From: Paenibacillus_E sp052115445
Lineage (GTDB): Bacteria > Bacillota > Bacilli > Paenibacillales > NBRC-103111
Assembly: GCF_052115445.1 (NCBI RefSeq)
Contig: NZ_JBFRGR010000002.1
Coordinates: 372,001-436,000, forward strand
DNA: 64,000 bases
Direction: 5' to 3'
The notes under the pieces are model-generated. The model did no database searches, had not been told where the DNA came from, and was given only the letters and a program-made list of their open reading frames with translations. The position numbers were made by a program, and so were the translations under genes. Positions within the stretch are counted from its first letter, which is position 1; the number at the start of each line of letters is the position of its first letter. Positions 35,332-43,424 of this stretch are shown one piece after another.

Positions 35332-35694
35332 CTAGAATACTCCAACTTGATATTCATCCTCGTATGCAAGAACTCCAGGAAGTTCTCTGGAAACAGATTT
35401 TATTATTTCTATTCGATGTTTCTCAGCAATTCCAAAGAAAGGTTCCAGATGAACTAGCATGGTTTCTGTTCTATCAACATCTTTAAACCAAGTTACAGCG
35501 TTAATTGAATTATTATCCTCATAATACGGTGGGTTAGGTAAATTTCGTTCAAACCAATCTTTGGTCTCGAGATATAGCTTGCTCTCCCATTCAGAAAGCT
35601 TTCCATCACGATATAGGTGATATATTACTACAAAGATTCCAAAAGGTTTTTTAGTTTTAGGACTATTATAATTACCATGAAATCTAATATACAT
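35332..35694 (-). CDS. Hypothetical protein (120 residues)
   Basis: No family recognised with confidence. The protein starts MYIRFHGNYNSPKTKKPFGIF and has many aromatic residues and no signal or membrane segment. It looks like a small single-domain cytoplasmic protein. GGAG lies six bases before the ATG at 35694, favouring this over the longer frame from 35742. Downstream it faces the L25/Ctc gene convergently. Confidence 0.65.
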   Translation of the reverse strand: MYIRFHGNYNSPKTKKPFGIFVVIYHLYRDGKLSEWESKLYLETKDWFERNLPNPPYYEDNNSINAVTWFKDVDRTETMLVHLEPFFGIAEKHRIEIIKSVSRELPGVLAYEDEYQVGVF

Positions 35695-35826
35695 TGTTAC
35701 TCCGCACCACCCTTCTGAGTTTTCGATAGCTCGGTGTTGCATAAGCCCTTTAGCGTAATAGGGCTGCCAGTTTATCGGCAGTCACTACAATATTGTAATT
35801 AGTTTCCAATTATGAGCCATAGAGCT

Positions 35827-36556
35827 TTAGCCCACTGACGTAATAGTTGTGGAGATTAAGTCAATAACCTCCTGAATGCTCAGTACTAACTCCTTCTGCT
35901 CGTCCATGTCTTTCAACCGTAGTTTTCCAAGTTTCTCTTCATTTTTACCTATCAAAATCACATACCGAATTCCCTTAGATGAGGCGGTTGCTAGAGATTT
36001 CCTTAACTTTCGCCCACTCGTATCTGTCTTTGTACGAAAACCACTTGCTCGCAGTTTAGCTGCTGTTTTAGGCACTTCTGTTACAGTTTCCCCTATAGGA
36101 ATGACAACGACTAAAGCACTTGAAATTTGAGCTGGGCGACTCTCAAGCATCGCCATGATTGATTCCATACCGAAAGAAATTCCTACTGTTGGATACTGAA
36201 TATCATCTCTACCGATTAGCTGTCCAATTATGGCATCATAACGACCACCACCGCCTAAGCTTGAAGAGAAAGAGACAGAAGTCATCAAAGATCTCATAGA
36301 CCGCTCCTGTATAAAAAGATAACCCACGTGACAAGAAGGGATCAAACTTACATATTTGCTCTAATCCTAAGTCATGAATGATATTTTGAAGTGATTGGAC
36401 TTCTAGTGCGCCAGGCTTATCTTGGATTCCATATTTTCTTGATACAATTTCAAACGATGAGTTGTCCAATTCAAGTAAATCCTGTATTGAGTTGGTTACT
36501 TGAGCATCTAGCCCCTTGCTAACAAGCTCTTTTATAACTCCGTCATTTCCAACTTT
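35827..36556 (-). pseudogene. hisS: Histidyl-tRNA synthetase C-terminal fragment, truncated and frameshifted
   Basis: Two adjoining frames read as HisRS. The first (36556 to about 36290) contains CKFDPFLSRGLSFYTGAVYEIF. The second (about 36290 to 35827) contains LGGGGRYDAIIGQL, PTVGISFGME and the anticodon-binding domain (KLRASGFRTKTDTSG, YVILIGKNE). The N-terminal half with class II motifs 1 and 2 is absent. The fragment begins three bases after the PhzF stop, so a deletion joined the two. It cannot charge tRNA; an intact hisS must exist elsewhere. Confidence 0.88.
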
Positions 36557-36558
36557 TT

Positions 36559-37464
36559 TTATTTTTGTCGAGTGTCAACATGAATTGATACCTCAAAGTC
36601 CTTAACATAAACAGCATTACCCATAATTTCTATGACATCTCCATTTGTTACTGTTACTCGGATTCTGCCATCCCTTCCGATTTCCTGACCTTGTTCAATT
36701 AAAAGGCTTAATGAAGTTTCAGACTCCTTTTTTATAAATCTTGCATAATAAGCTCCCATTACCCCAGAGGCAGTACCAGTAACTGGGTCCTCAATTGTAC
36801 CAGAAAACGGTGATGAAAAATGACGAGCGTGCATATGCGCATTGGTATCGTATGTTTCTACACAAAAAGGATGGATAGATGCTTTAGGCATTTCCTTTAA
36901 AATATTCGGAAAAAGCTTGTTATTTGGCTTCATTCGTTTGAAAGCAGCAAGACTTTTAATTGGAATTAACAATGTCCACGTACCTGTGCTACCATACAAG
37001 GTTCGTAGTTCTGTCTCAATATCGCTCTCTTCAATTCCCATAGAAAGAGCCAATTCTTGATAAGAGCCATTAAATTCTAGAAATTGGGGAACAGCTTGCC
37101 TCATTGTTATGTAAAGTCCGTCGTTTGAATTAAGTCTAATCGGCAAAACCCCTGCTTTTGTTTCAATTGTAAAATCAGTTTTATCACCCAACAACCCTTT
37201 CGTTTTTAACGCATAAATAGTTGCCATTGTTGCGTGACCACAAAGATTTATTTCATGACCTGGAGTAAAAAAACGAATTCTTAAATCAGCATTATCAGAT
37301 TTAAGTGGGAAAGCCGTTTCGTTAAACCCTACTTTTTCCGCCACTTCTCTCATTTGCTCTTCAGTAAGATTTTCGCCATCCAATACTACCCCCGCTGGGT
37401 TTCCCATGTTGGGAATATTACTGAATGCGTCGTAATGATAAACCTTTATTGTTTTCACAAGCAC
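36559..37464 (-). CDS. PhzF-family isomerase/epimerase-like protein
   Basis: 301 residues with the two-lobed diaminopimelate-epimerase fold. Motifs: GNPAGVVLDG, catalytic Glu in GFNETAFPL, NLCGHATMA and EDPVTGTASGVMGAYYAR. PhzF relatives isomerise small acids; most Bacillus-group members have unknown substrates and no phenazine genes nearby. No partner genes are seen. Its 3' end abuts the HisRS fragment. Confidence 0.88.
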   Translation of the reverse strand: MLVKTIKVYHYDAFSNIPNMGNPAGVVLDGENLTEEQMREVAEKVGFNETAFPLKSDNADLRIRFFTPGHEINLCGHATMATIYALKTKGLLGDKTDFTIETKAGVLPIRLNSNDGLYITMRQAVPQFLEFNGSYQELALSMGIEESDIETELRTLYGSTGTWTLLIPIKSLAAFKRMKPNNKLFPNILKEMPKASIHPFCVETYDTNAHMHARHFSSPFSGTIEDPVTGTASGVMGAYYARFIKKESETSLSLLIEQGQEIGRDGRIRVTVTNGDVIEIMGNAVYVKDFEVSIHVDTRQK

Positions 37465-37779
37465 ACCTCCAACGTTATTTCTATTATTCTACCAAAATTA
37501 GGATATAACGTAACGGTAATTTTAACTTGTTCAACATATCTGCCCGATAGCTTAATGAACCGAGCGTATTTCCTTTTTAGAGAGGTTCAAACTTTATCCC
37601 TGCACAATAAGAATAAGCAACCTTACGGGAATGGCGGGTATCCGAACTCAATACCAAGTTATTTTTCAAAATTTACGCTTCCGAATCCATGAGACCGATG
37701 AATTCCCGGATCGGCTGTCGTCTATATAAACGAAGGCATAAATGAACACAAACTAATTTGACGAAGAGGTGTTTTGAAA
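37465..37779. other. Intergenic stretch upstream of the VOC gene
   Basis: Divergent promoter space between the PhzF and VOC genes. No further gene, repeat or riboswitch could be supported. Confidence 0.4.
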
Positions 37780-38199
37780 ATGGCATTAACGTCCGCATTC
37801 ACGAGCTTCAACCTACCTGTAAAAAACGTAGAACAATCGAAAGCGTTCTTCACCGGACTCGGATTCGAGCTCAACCCGCAATTCCCCGTGAACGAGAATT
37901 CGGTAGCCATCGTGATCGGCGACAACCTGCAGGTCATGCTGATCAATCAAGTATTCTTTAATACGCTCACGGAGAAGCAATCCGTCGATACGAGCAAGTA
38001 TGCGCAGATGACGATCGCATTGGCCTTCGAGAGCCGGGAAAAGGTCGATGAAATCGTGAATACCGCGGTCTCCTTGGGCGGGAAATTGCACGCTGAACCT
38101 GAAGATCATGGGTCCATCATGTATCATTGGGGCTTCGTGGACTTGGACGGCCATCTGTGGGCCATTAACTACATGAACATGGATGCGGCACAAGGTTAA
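37780..38199 (+). CDS. VOC-family (glyoxalase/bleomycin-resistance fold) protein
   Basis: 139 residues with two beta-alpha-beta-beta-beta modules: FTSFNLPVKNVEQSKAFF and a late DHGSIMYHWGFVDLDGHLWAINYMN. Close to the PhnB/YuaE-like group found next to ECF sigma factors. AGAGGTG lies nine bases before the ATG at 37780. The enzyme class uses a metal held by His/Glu, but the reaction here is unknown. GC content is higher than in the flanks. Confidence 0.85.
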   Translation: MALTSAFTSFNLPVKNVEQSKAFFTGLGFELNPQFPVNENSVAIVIGDNLQVMLINQVFFNTLTEKQSVDTSKYAQMTIALAFESREKVDEIVNTAVSLGGKLHAEPEDHGSIMYHWGFVDLDGHLWAINYMNMDAAQG

Positions 38200-38236
38200 G
38201 GCTAACGGAGAGCACGCTCGTACTAGGGTTCAAAAA

Positions 38237-38270
38237 GAAAGACGCCGGGCATCTTCCCCGGCGTCTTCTT
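38237..38270. terminator. Terminator between VOC and SRPBCC genes
   Basis: AAGACGCCGGG pairs with CCCGGCGTCTT; it serves the convergent ends. Confidence 0.8.
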
Positions 38271-38278
38271 CGCGATGA

Positions 38279-38575
38279 TTAGTTTTGTTCGGTATAGGCT
38301 TTGAAATTGTCCATGATCGCTTGCCAGCCTGCTTGCTGGAACTCGACGGGATTGGAGCTTTCCGCGTCGAACGTTTCAATGACCTTCGTCTCATTCCCTT
38401 GATCGACGAAAGCAATATCCACTCTTCTTCCGTCTTCCATGGTGTAGCCGATCGCCTCATGCCGATTCACGACATCGTAGACGCCGCCAAAGTCAAAGCC
38501 CATGCTGCCATCCTTCGCTTCCATCCGTGTCAGAAACTTGCCGCCGACACCTTTCTCATGATATTCGTCGTTTGG
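38279..38575 (-). pseudogene. SRPBCC/AHSA1-domain protein, N-terminally truncated
   Basis: About 98 codons remain, beginning after in-frame stops. They match the C-terminal two-thirds of AHSA1-like proteins: VGGKFLTRMEAKDGSMGFDFGG and NPVEFQQAGWQAIMDNF. The N-terminal part is lost, and the sequence abuts the sigma-factor gene by 38 bases. An internal ATG (38524) gives 81 residues but no complete fold. Confidence 0.75.
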
Positions 38576-38613
38576 TTATTCTCAATGATATAGACGTAAG
38601 CAAATGACGAAAT

Positions 38614-39570
38614 TCATTGGTCAATTCGCTCAGGCAGCCCAAATCGCGAAAATAATGGCGTATGAATGAAGTTTTGAACGTGCAGGATTTGATTTTCTTT
38701 GGTTTCGATGACGTGGATGCCCCAGGGTACCAGGCCAGAGCCCTCTTTGCCAGGCATATACTGGGCCAACGCCGGATAACCGCCATTCACCGTAATGGGC
38801 ACAAATCGCGAACCTTCGCAATGCCAGCGAGTAAGCGAATAGAAAGCGGACAAATCTTCCTTGCCACGGATCCACATTTCGAAGGGCGGCATCGACATGC
38901 AGCCTTCCTCGTGGAACAACGCGACGAGCGCAGCAATATCGAATTGCTCGAAGGCCTCCACATACCGGGACAGCAGCTGCTGTTCCGGTTGAACGTCCAT
39001 GCTGCTGAGCTCATCCGAGCGAAGCTGCGCCCGGTCCATCGTCTCTCGGGCTCTTTGCAAGGCGCTGTTCACCGCTGCCGGCGACATCGCCAACGTTTCC
39101 GCGATCCGCTTGGAGGACCATTCAAATACATCCTTCAAAATGAGTACCGCGCGCTGCCGCGGAGGCAAGGTCTGCAGGAGAGCGATGAAGCACAGTTGAA
39201 GGGTATCTCTGCGGACGAGCCGATCCTCCGGATTGCCCCCAAAGTCGGGAGACGGCCAGATCCAGGCAGAGTCCGGCAGCGTGTCGCGCGGCTCGACGAT
39301 GGAGACGGCCGGGTCGAACAGGTCAACGGGAAGTGCGCGGCGTTTGGATTGTCTCAGCTTGTCCAAGCACAGGTTGGAGGCAATCCGATAGACCCAAGTT
39401 TTGAACGAGGAATCCTGTCTGAACGTGCTCCAGCTCTGCCAGACCCGAATACTCGTCTCCTGAACGGCATCGTCCGCATCGTCCATGGAGCCTAGCATTC
39501 GGTAACAGAACGAGGTTAAGCCCGGCTTCAAGCTTGCAAATAATGGTTCGTCAAATGCGGTCTCGTTCAT
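38614..39570 (-). CDS. ECF41-like RNA polymerase sigma factor with SnoaL-type C-terminal domain
   Basis: 318 residues. Sigma region 2 (CYRMLGSMDDADDAVQET, TWVYRIASNLCLD), region 4 (LPPRQRAVLILKDVFEWSSKRIAETL) and a SnoaL/NTF2-like extension (VEAFEQFDIAALVALF, WIRGKEDLSAFY). In ECF41 factors the extension, and not a membrane anti-sigma factor, controls activity. The usual partner is a small enzyme gene next to it; here the neighbours are a broken SRPBCC gene and a VOC gene. GC-rich relative to surroundings. Confidence 0.9.
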   Translation of the reverse strand: MNETAFDEPLFASLKPGLTSFCYRMLGSMDDADDAVQETSIRVWQSWSTFRQDSSFKTWVYRIASNLCLDKLRQSKRRALPVDLFDPAVSIVEPRDTLPDSAWIWPSPDFGGNPEDRLVRRDTLQLCFIALLQTLPPRQRAVLILKDVFEWSSKRIAETLAMSPAAVNSALQRARETMDRAQLRSDELSSMDVQPEQQLLSRYVEAFEQFDIAALVALFHEEGCMSMPPFEMWIRGKEDLSAFYSLTRWHCEGSRFVPITVNGGYPALAQYMPGKEGSGLVPWGIHVIETKENQILHVQNFIHTPLFSRFGLPERIDQ

Positions 39571-39947
39571 CGCGGCCTCCCTTAACTATCTCCCCGAAGG
39601 GTGGTACCTTCATTATATGCAATGAAGCGGAAAGCCTCAATCCGAATAAATAGGCAGAATCTAGTACTCATGGATAAAAATTTAGCACGATCGTACTAAT
39701 AATTCAATAACCAATAAATTCACCCTTGTCATTCCTCCCAATTGATAAAGATTTAGGTTTACCTTCCACGTAGAGGATTGCGCTTTAATGCGAGCAATGT
39801 GCAATATTAAGGTAATATGTCTAAATTTAATTACCTAGGCTTTCATCCTAGGCGTAGCCGTTTTTTTGTTTGAATGAATAATTTGATTGATCATTTGGAA
39901 TCGTATAACAGGATGTTAATTTATCGCAACAAAGGGAGGGAACTACT
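39571..39947. other. Intergenic stretch; one weak terminator-like hairpin
   Basis: AT-rich promoter space between the sigma gene and tlp. At 39838-39872 GGCT...AGCC is followed by seven T residues and may be a weak terminator. No other feature supported. Confidence 0.35.
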
Positions 39948-40169
39948 ATGGCTAAGCCAGACAATCGCGAAGATAACCCAGCCCGTATTCAGAATGCCAT
40001 CGATAATACAATGGCCAATCTAAACGAAGCTGAGGAATACTTGGATGAACATGCGGATGAAATTTCTGCTGTAGACAAAGAGAGCATCGAATCCAAAAAT
40101 GCTCGCCGCAAAGAGAGCATCAATGGATTTATCGCAGAGAAACAAGACGAATCCAACGCACAAGAATAA
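39948..40169 (+). CDS. tlp: Small acid-soluble spore protein Tlp
   Basis: 73 residues, acidic and helical, matching the Tlp family: MAKPDNREDNPARIQNAIDNT at the start, NLNEAEEYL and SKNARRKESINGF in the middle. GGGAGGGA precedes the ATG. Tlp is a minor forespore SASP made under SigG in Bacillus. A terminator follows. Confidence 0.9.
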   Translation: MAKPDNREDNPARIQNAIDNTMANLNEAEEYLDEHADEISAVDKESIESKNARRKESINGFIAEKQDESNAQE

Positions 40170-40186
40170 CAGATTTCCCCACTTAT

Positions 40187-40258
40187 TAAAAGCACCCTTT
40201 AGTCGAGATATCGGATAACCATTCAGGTTCAACCGAAGTCTGCTAAGGGGTGTTTTTC
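40187..40258 (+). terminator. Terminator after tlp
   Basis: AAAAGCACCCTTTAG pairs with CTAAGGGGTGTTTTT over a 36-base loop. Confidence 0.6.
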
Positions 40259-40427
40259 TATGCCGTTTCTTCGTTCTTCGTATTTATTGAACTCTCGTTC
40301 CTCGATAGTTCAGCCGCGAAATTATGTCGGTGAACGCTTCAGGAATGTTACAAGACGATTCCGATTCATAACATCCTCTCAATATTCAATGATTCTGCAC
40401 ACTACATAATCAAAAATTGTTGAATAG

Positions 40428-40583
40428 AGATTTCTATATTGTCATCACCCGAATTGTCATAATCCAAATTGTAAATGTGGGGACAAATGTAAATGTGCAC
40501 CTGAAAAACAATGTGGATGCTGTTTTAAAACCCCTTACACTCGCCCAACAGGCATTTTTTTCCTTCCAGCAAAGAATACCTGA
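40428..40583 (+). pseudogene. Metallothionein-like Cys-rich peptide, relic without start
   Basis: From an in-frame stop at 40425, the frame reads FLYCHHPNCHNPNCKCGDK, continues with CKC and QCGCC, and stops at 40581. Nine Cys and three His within 29 codons is far beyond chance and resembles small metallothioneins. There is no ATG, GTG or TTG in frame and no ribosome site, so the 5' end is lost or frameshifted. It sits just upstream of the second YjcZ repeat. Confidence 0.5.
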
Positions 40584-40660
40584 CTAATGTCCAATCAATC
40601 ACTATTTAACGAACATATTTTATACCGTAGTGACAAATCACCAGAGGGGAATGAGTACAC

Positions 40661-40771
40661 ATGGGAGCAGTTGGTTACGGTGGAAGTTGTGCAGGTTACG
40701 GTTCAAGCGCAGCAGCTATTTTGGTTCTTTTTATTCTTTTGGTTATCATCACATCAGCTTTTGTATGGTAA
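40661..40771 (+). CDS. YjcZ-family sporulation protein, copy 2
   Basis: 36 residues: a Gly/Tyr-rich head (MGAVGYGGSCAGYGSS) and one membrane helix. It differs from copy 1 by one residue (Ser for Thr) and a few silent changes. The same AGAGGGG site and the CATATTTTA promoter-like element are kept, so both copies look functional. Confidence 0.88.
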   Translation: MGAVGYGGSCAGYGSSAAAILVLFILLVIITSAFVW

Positions 40772-40797
40772 TTCCTTAAACTAACACAAATAATAAT

Positions 40798-40846
40798 GAG
40801 AAAAAACGGCCGCGAAATAAATTACGGACCGTTTTTTCTCGTTGTT
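40798..40846 (+). terminator. Terminator after yjcZ copy 2
   Basis: GAGAAAAAACGG-type stem pairs with CCGTTTTTTCTC. Confidence 0.75.
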
Positions 40847-41078
40847 TTTATCATAAAAAAGTCTCCCTTTATCGGAGGCTTAATATACAATCTAACTTTC
40901 ACAGCGTCTCTCTTTTTTGTATCAAACAACCGTGCAGTAAGACGCTTGAAACAGGGCTCTCACGTGCTCCATCCAAATCATTCATCTGAAGGAAGCAGCA
41001 GCTCCTCACCTAAGCCAATCATTGGATTACCGGACAGGCGTTTTTAATGCCAAGATGCTGACCTTATACCAACATCAC

Positions 41079-41126
41079 AAAAACGGTCTTATCGCGAAGT
41101 AGATGCGAATACAGACCGTTTTTTTC
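41079..41126. terminator. Terminator-like hairpin
   Basis: AAAACGGTCT pairs with AGACCGTTTT; T-run after it. The stretch 40850-41080 holds no gene I can support. Confidence 0.65.
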
Positions 41127-41186
41127 GTTTTATAAATGAGGGTGACGAATAAGTTGAGTGTGCTGGGTATCAATACCAATATATGG

Positions 41187-41474
41187 TCAAGTGGATGGTT
41201 TCGCACTAGGTTGATACCCATTTCGTGATTTAACCGTCAAGCCAGTTCGAGTGCGCTTTCTTCGATGCTTTGATAACTCTCCATTACCGTTCGGACTCAA
41301 CGTTATCGTTACGCTAAAGAAAGAAAACGTCATGGCGTGGGCACCAGTAATGCTGGCGTCGGCCCCATTGAAAGATTTGGAGATTTGAGTTGGCGCCATA
41401 ATTATTAATGATGCACCGTTGATTATGTTTCCTGAGTTAGTGACTACTTTTGAGGTACCGATTATAGATGGCAT
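41187..41474 (-). CDS. GerPA/GerPF-like spore germination protein with basic tail
   Basis: 95 residues. The start MPSIIGTSKVVTNSGNIINGA and ISKSFNGADASITGA resemble GerPA/GerPF proteins, which localise to the spore coat and help germinants through. The family is usually near 70 residues; here a basic tail (KHRRKRTRTGL) extends it, possibly after a frameshift. AAGGG lies nine bases before the ATG at 41474. Assignment is by pattern only. Confidence 0.5.
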   Translation of the reverse strand: MPSIIGTSKVVTNSGNIINGASLIIMAPTQISKSFNGADASITGAHAMTFSFFSVTITLSPNGNGELSKHRRKRTRTGLTVKSRNGYQPSAKPST

Positions 41475-41570
41475 CTGAATCAACCCTTATCCTTATGATG
41501 TCCCTATTATATGTGAGCTTGATCTTTTTGCTTGGTTTAGTGTACATGTCCAGACCCATTTTAGAATTTC

Positions 41571-41714
41571 TCATTTGATAGCTTCTTTCATATTAGGCTG
41601 TATCCCGGAATACTGAAGCTTGCCATCGATCAAGTCCCACTCCGGATAGCCTTCCCACATCGCAACCCCATACATCGCTCATCCGTTGACTGGAAAGTCA
41701 AAATGAATGCGCAT
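41571..41714 (-). pseudogene. Decayed C-terminal fragment, glycosidase-like in flavour
   Basis: Two short frames: MRIHFDFPVNG ending in a stop, then AMYGVAMWEGYPEWDLIDGK to a stop at 41571. The aromatic, acidic text looks like the tail of a secreted or glycan-active enzyme, but I cannot name the family. An AAAGGGAA site lies before the ATG. It lies downstream of the importer operon terminator. Confidence 0.35.
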
Positions 41715-41744
41715 ACAATAAATTCCCTTTCCTATTGGATTAGC

Positions 41745-41791
41745 TTTTATTAAAACAATGACCCTACTTTAAATTAGTAGAGTCATTGTTG
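41745..41791 (-). terminator. Terminator after the Lpl-type operon
   Basis: AACAATGAC-CTAC pairs with GTAG-GTCATTGTT with one mismatch; followed by TTTTAATAAAA on the minus strand. Confidence 0.8.
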
Positions 41792-41805
41792 TCACGAGTT
41801 TAACT

Positions 41806-43353
41806 TTATTTATTATCTGCCTTCCAAGCATCATATTGCTTCTGGATCTCAGCCATCACTTTGTCTATACCAGCTTCCACCAGCTTTTTCTTCGTGTCCT
41901 CGACGTACTTCGGATAATCCGGCATGGATCCCGTCGTAAAGATCGGATTCGCCTCTTTATTAACCGCATTGATTTGCGCAATCTCGGTCTTGACCGGCTC
42001 ATTATTAAAGACAAATCCAAGCAGACCCGATGCCTTACCGTTGTCGTTTGTTTTTTTCATCGCTTCTAAGGCTTTCGTTGAATTCCAGTTGGAATCCCAT
42101 TGATCCCAAAGCGGCCCAAGCCAGTTGTGCCAAATCGCCCATGTTTGTTCAGCACCGCTTTTAGCCTCGATCGTTGGGTTAGCATCTTTAACCGTACCCG
42201 ATTTAACGATGTAATTTTTACCTTCAACGCCATAAGCAAGTGTATTTAATAAGTACTTGTCACTCCAAATATAATCGAGCAGCATCATCGCTCTCTCTGG
42301 ATTCTTCGACGTTGCACTAATCGCTGTCGCTGCTGCTGTCATAGAGCCAGTTGAAATCGTTGGTTGTGAGCTAAATGTTTCAACCGTTGGGAATCCATAC
42401 GTGCTCGTCGATTTCGACCCATCCTCGGTATAACCGCCTGAATCGCGCAACACGGCATATTTCCCGGATTTCGCTTCAGCCAAATAGTCCGTTTTGATCG
42501 CCGCATCTTTGGCAATATAGCCTTTCTTATAGAAATCATTCATAATTCGATAATTTTCATAATTCTGTGGAATATCAAGTGTTTTGACGAATTTACCATC
42601 CTTCTCGCTAAAAGATATTCCACCTACAACTGTTGTATAGTCGGGTAATCCTACGCCAGAGGTAGCTCCATTGGCCGTCGCAATAACTGGAATCATGTTC
42701 GGCTCATTTTCCTTAATTGTTTTTAAGAATGGCTCTAAATCACTAAGACTCTTGACGCTCTTATAATCAAATTTATACTTTTCAACTAAATCTTTTTTAA
42801 ATACATACGCAGATGCCGGACTGTAAGGGGTCTGTGCAGGAATCGCCATAATTTTCCCTTTATACGTAACTGCTTTCCAAGCACGAGGATCTACTTTCTT
42901 CAAAATATTTTGACCATACTTCTGCAATAAGTCATCGAGGGGCATAAAGGCACCCTTTTGCACATTCGCATTTAAGTTATTGGAAGAATTGGAAGTAAAT
43001 ACAAGATCATAAGGCTCGCCAGCAGCTGATTTCAACTTGATTTTATCTTCCCAGCCCGCATTATCAATTAAATTAAAGTGTACATTGGCGTTCAATTTTT
43101 CCTTGATCAGTTTGTTCGCTGCCGCTTCAACCGCTTCCTGATCCTTCATATTGTCGATCGGTTTTGGCATGTACCAGCTAATATCCACATAATCTTTCGT
43201 CGGACTCGTGCTTGCTGCACTACTAGCTGCTGGACTAGCGCTTTCACTCGTTTTGTTATCCGTACTGCAGCCGCTAATCACAATCGTTGTTGCAAGCAAG
43301 ACGGATGTTCCTGGTCCAAACCATTTTGACGCTTTTGTTTTTTGACCTTTCAC
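41806..43353 (-). CDS. Extracellular solute-binding lipoprotein, LipO/LplA type
   Basis: 515 residues. Start is GTG at 43353, seven to eight bases after GGGAGG; the longer frame to 43518 has no signal. Signal with lipobox IVISGC (Cys29), then a Ser/Ala linker and the large binding fold (YVDISWYMPKPIDN) typical of LipO/LplA partners of LplB/LplC permeases. It is the third gene of the importer operon. Such systems take up complex oligosaccharides; with beta-mannosidase-like genes nearby, manno-oligosaccharides are a guess. Confidence 0.9.
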   Translation of the reverse strand: MKGQKTKASKWFGPGTSVLLATTIVISGCSTDNKTSESASPAASSAASTSPTKDYVDISWYMPKPIDNMKDQEAVEAAANKLIKEKLNANVHFNLIDNAGWEDKIKLKSAAGEPYDLVFTSNSSNNLNANVQKGAFMPLDDLLQKYGQNILKKVDPRAWKAVTYKGKIMAIPAQTPYSPASAYVFKKDLVEKYKFDYKSVKSLSDLEPFLKTIKENEPNMIPVIATANGATSGVGLPDYTTVVGGISFSEKDGKFVKTLDIPQNYENYRIMNDFYKKGYIAKDAAIKTDYLAEAKSGKYAVLRDSGGYTEDGSKSTSTYGFPTVETFSSQPTISTGSMTAAATAISATSKNPERAMMLLDYIWSDKYLLNTLAYGVEGKNYIVKSGTVKDANPTIEAKSGAEQTWAIWHNWLGPLWDQWDSNWNSTKALEAMKKTNDNGKASGLLGFVFNNEPVKTEIAQINAVNKEANPIFTTGSMPDYPKYVEDTKKKLVEAGIDKVMAEIQKQYDAWKADNK

Positions 43354-43424
43354 GTGGATTGCCTCCCTTATATTGTCTTTATATAATTTACAGACGCAGC
43401 GCGTTTCTCCTGCACCTGAAACTA

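Larger units (their letters stand above)
40602..40850. repeat. Direct repeat, copy 2, containing yjcZ and its terminator
   Basis: Nearly identical to 29346-29600 in promoter, coding region and most of the terminator, with small indels after the stop codon. Confidence 0.85.

Noticed and set aside
38662..39495. 277-residue plus-strand open frame opposite the sigma factor
   Set aside because: Antisense shadow of a GC-rich gene; the minus frame has clear sigma domains.
40796..41047. 83-residue plus-strand frame after yjcZ copy 2
   Set aside because: It begins inside a terminator stem and lacks a ribosome site or recognisable domain.
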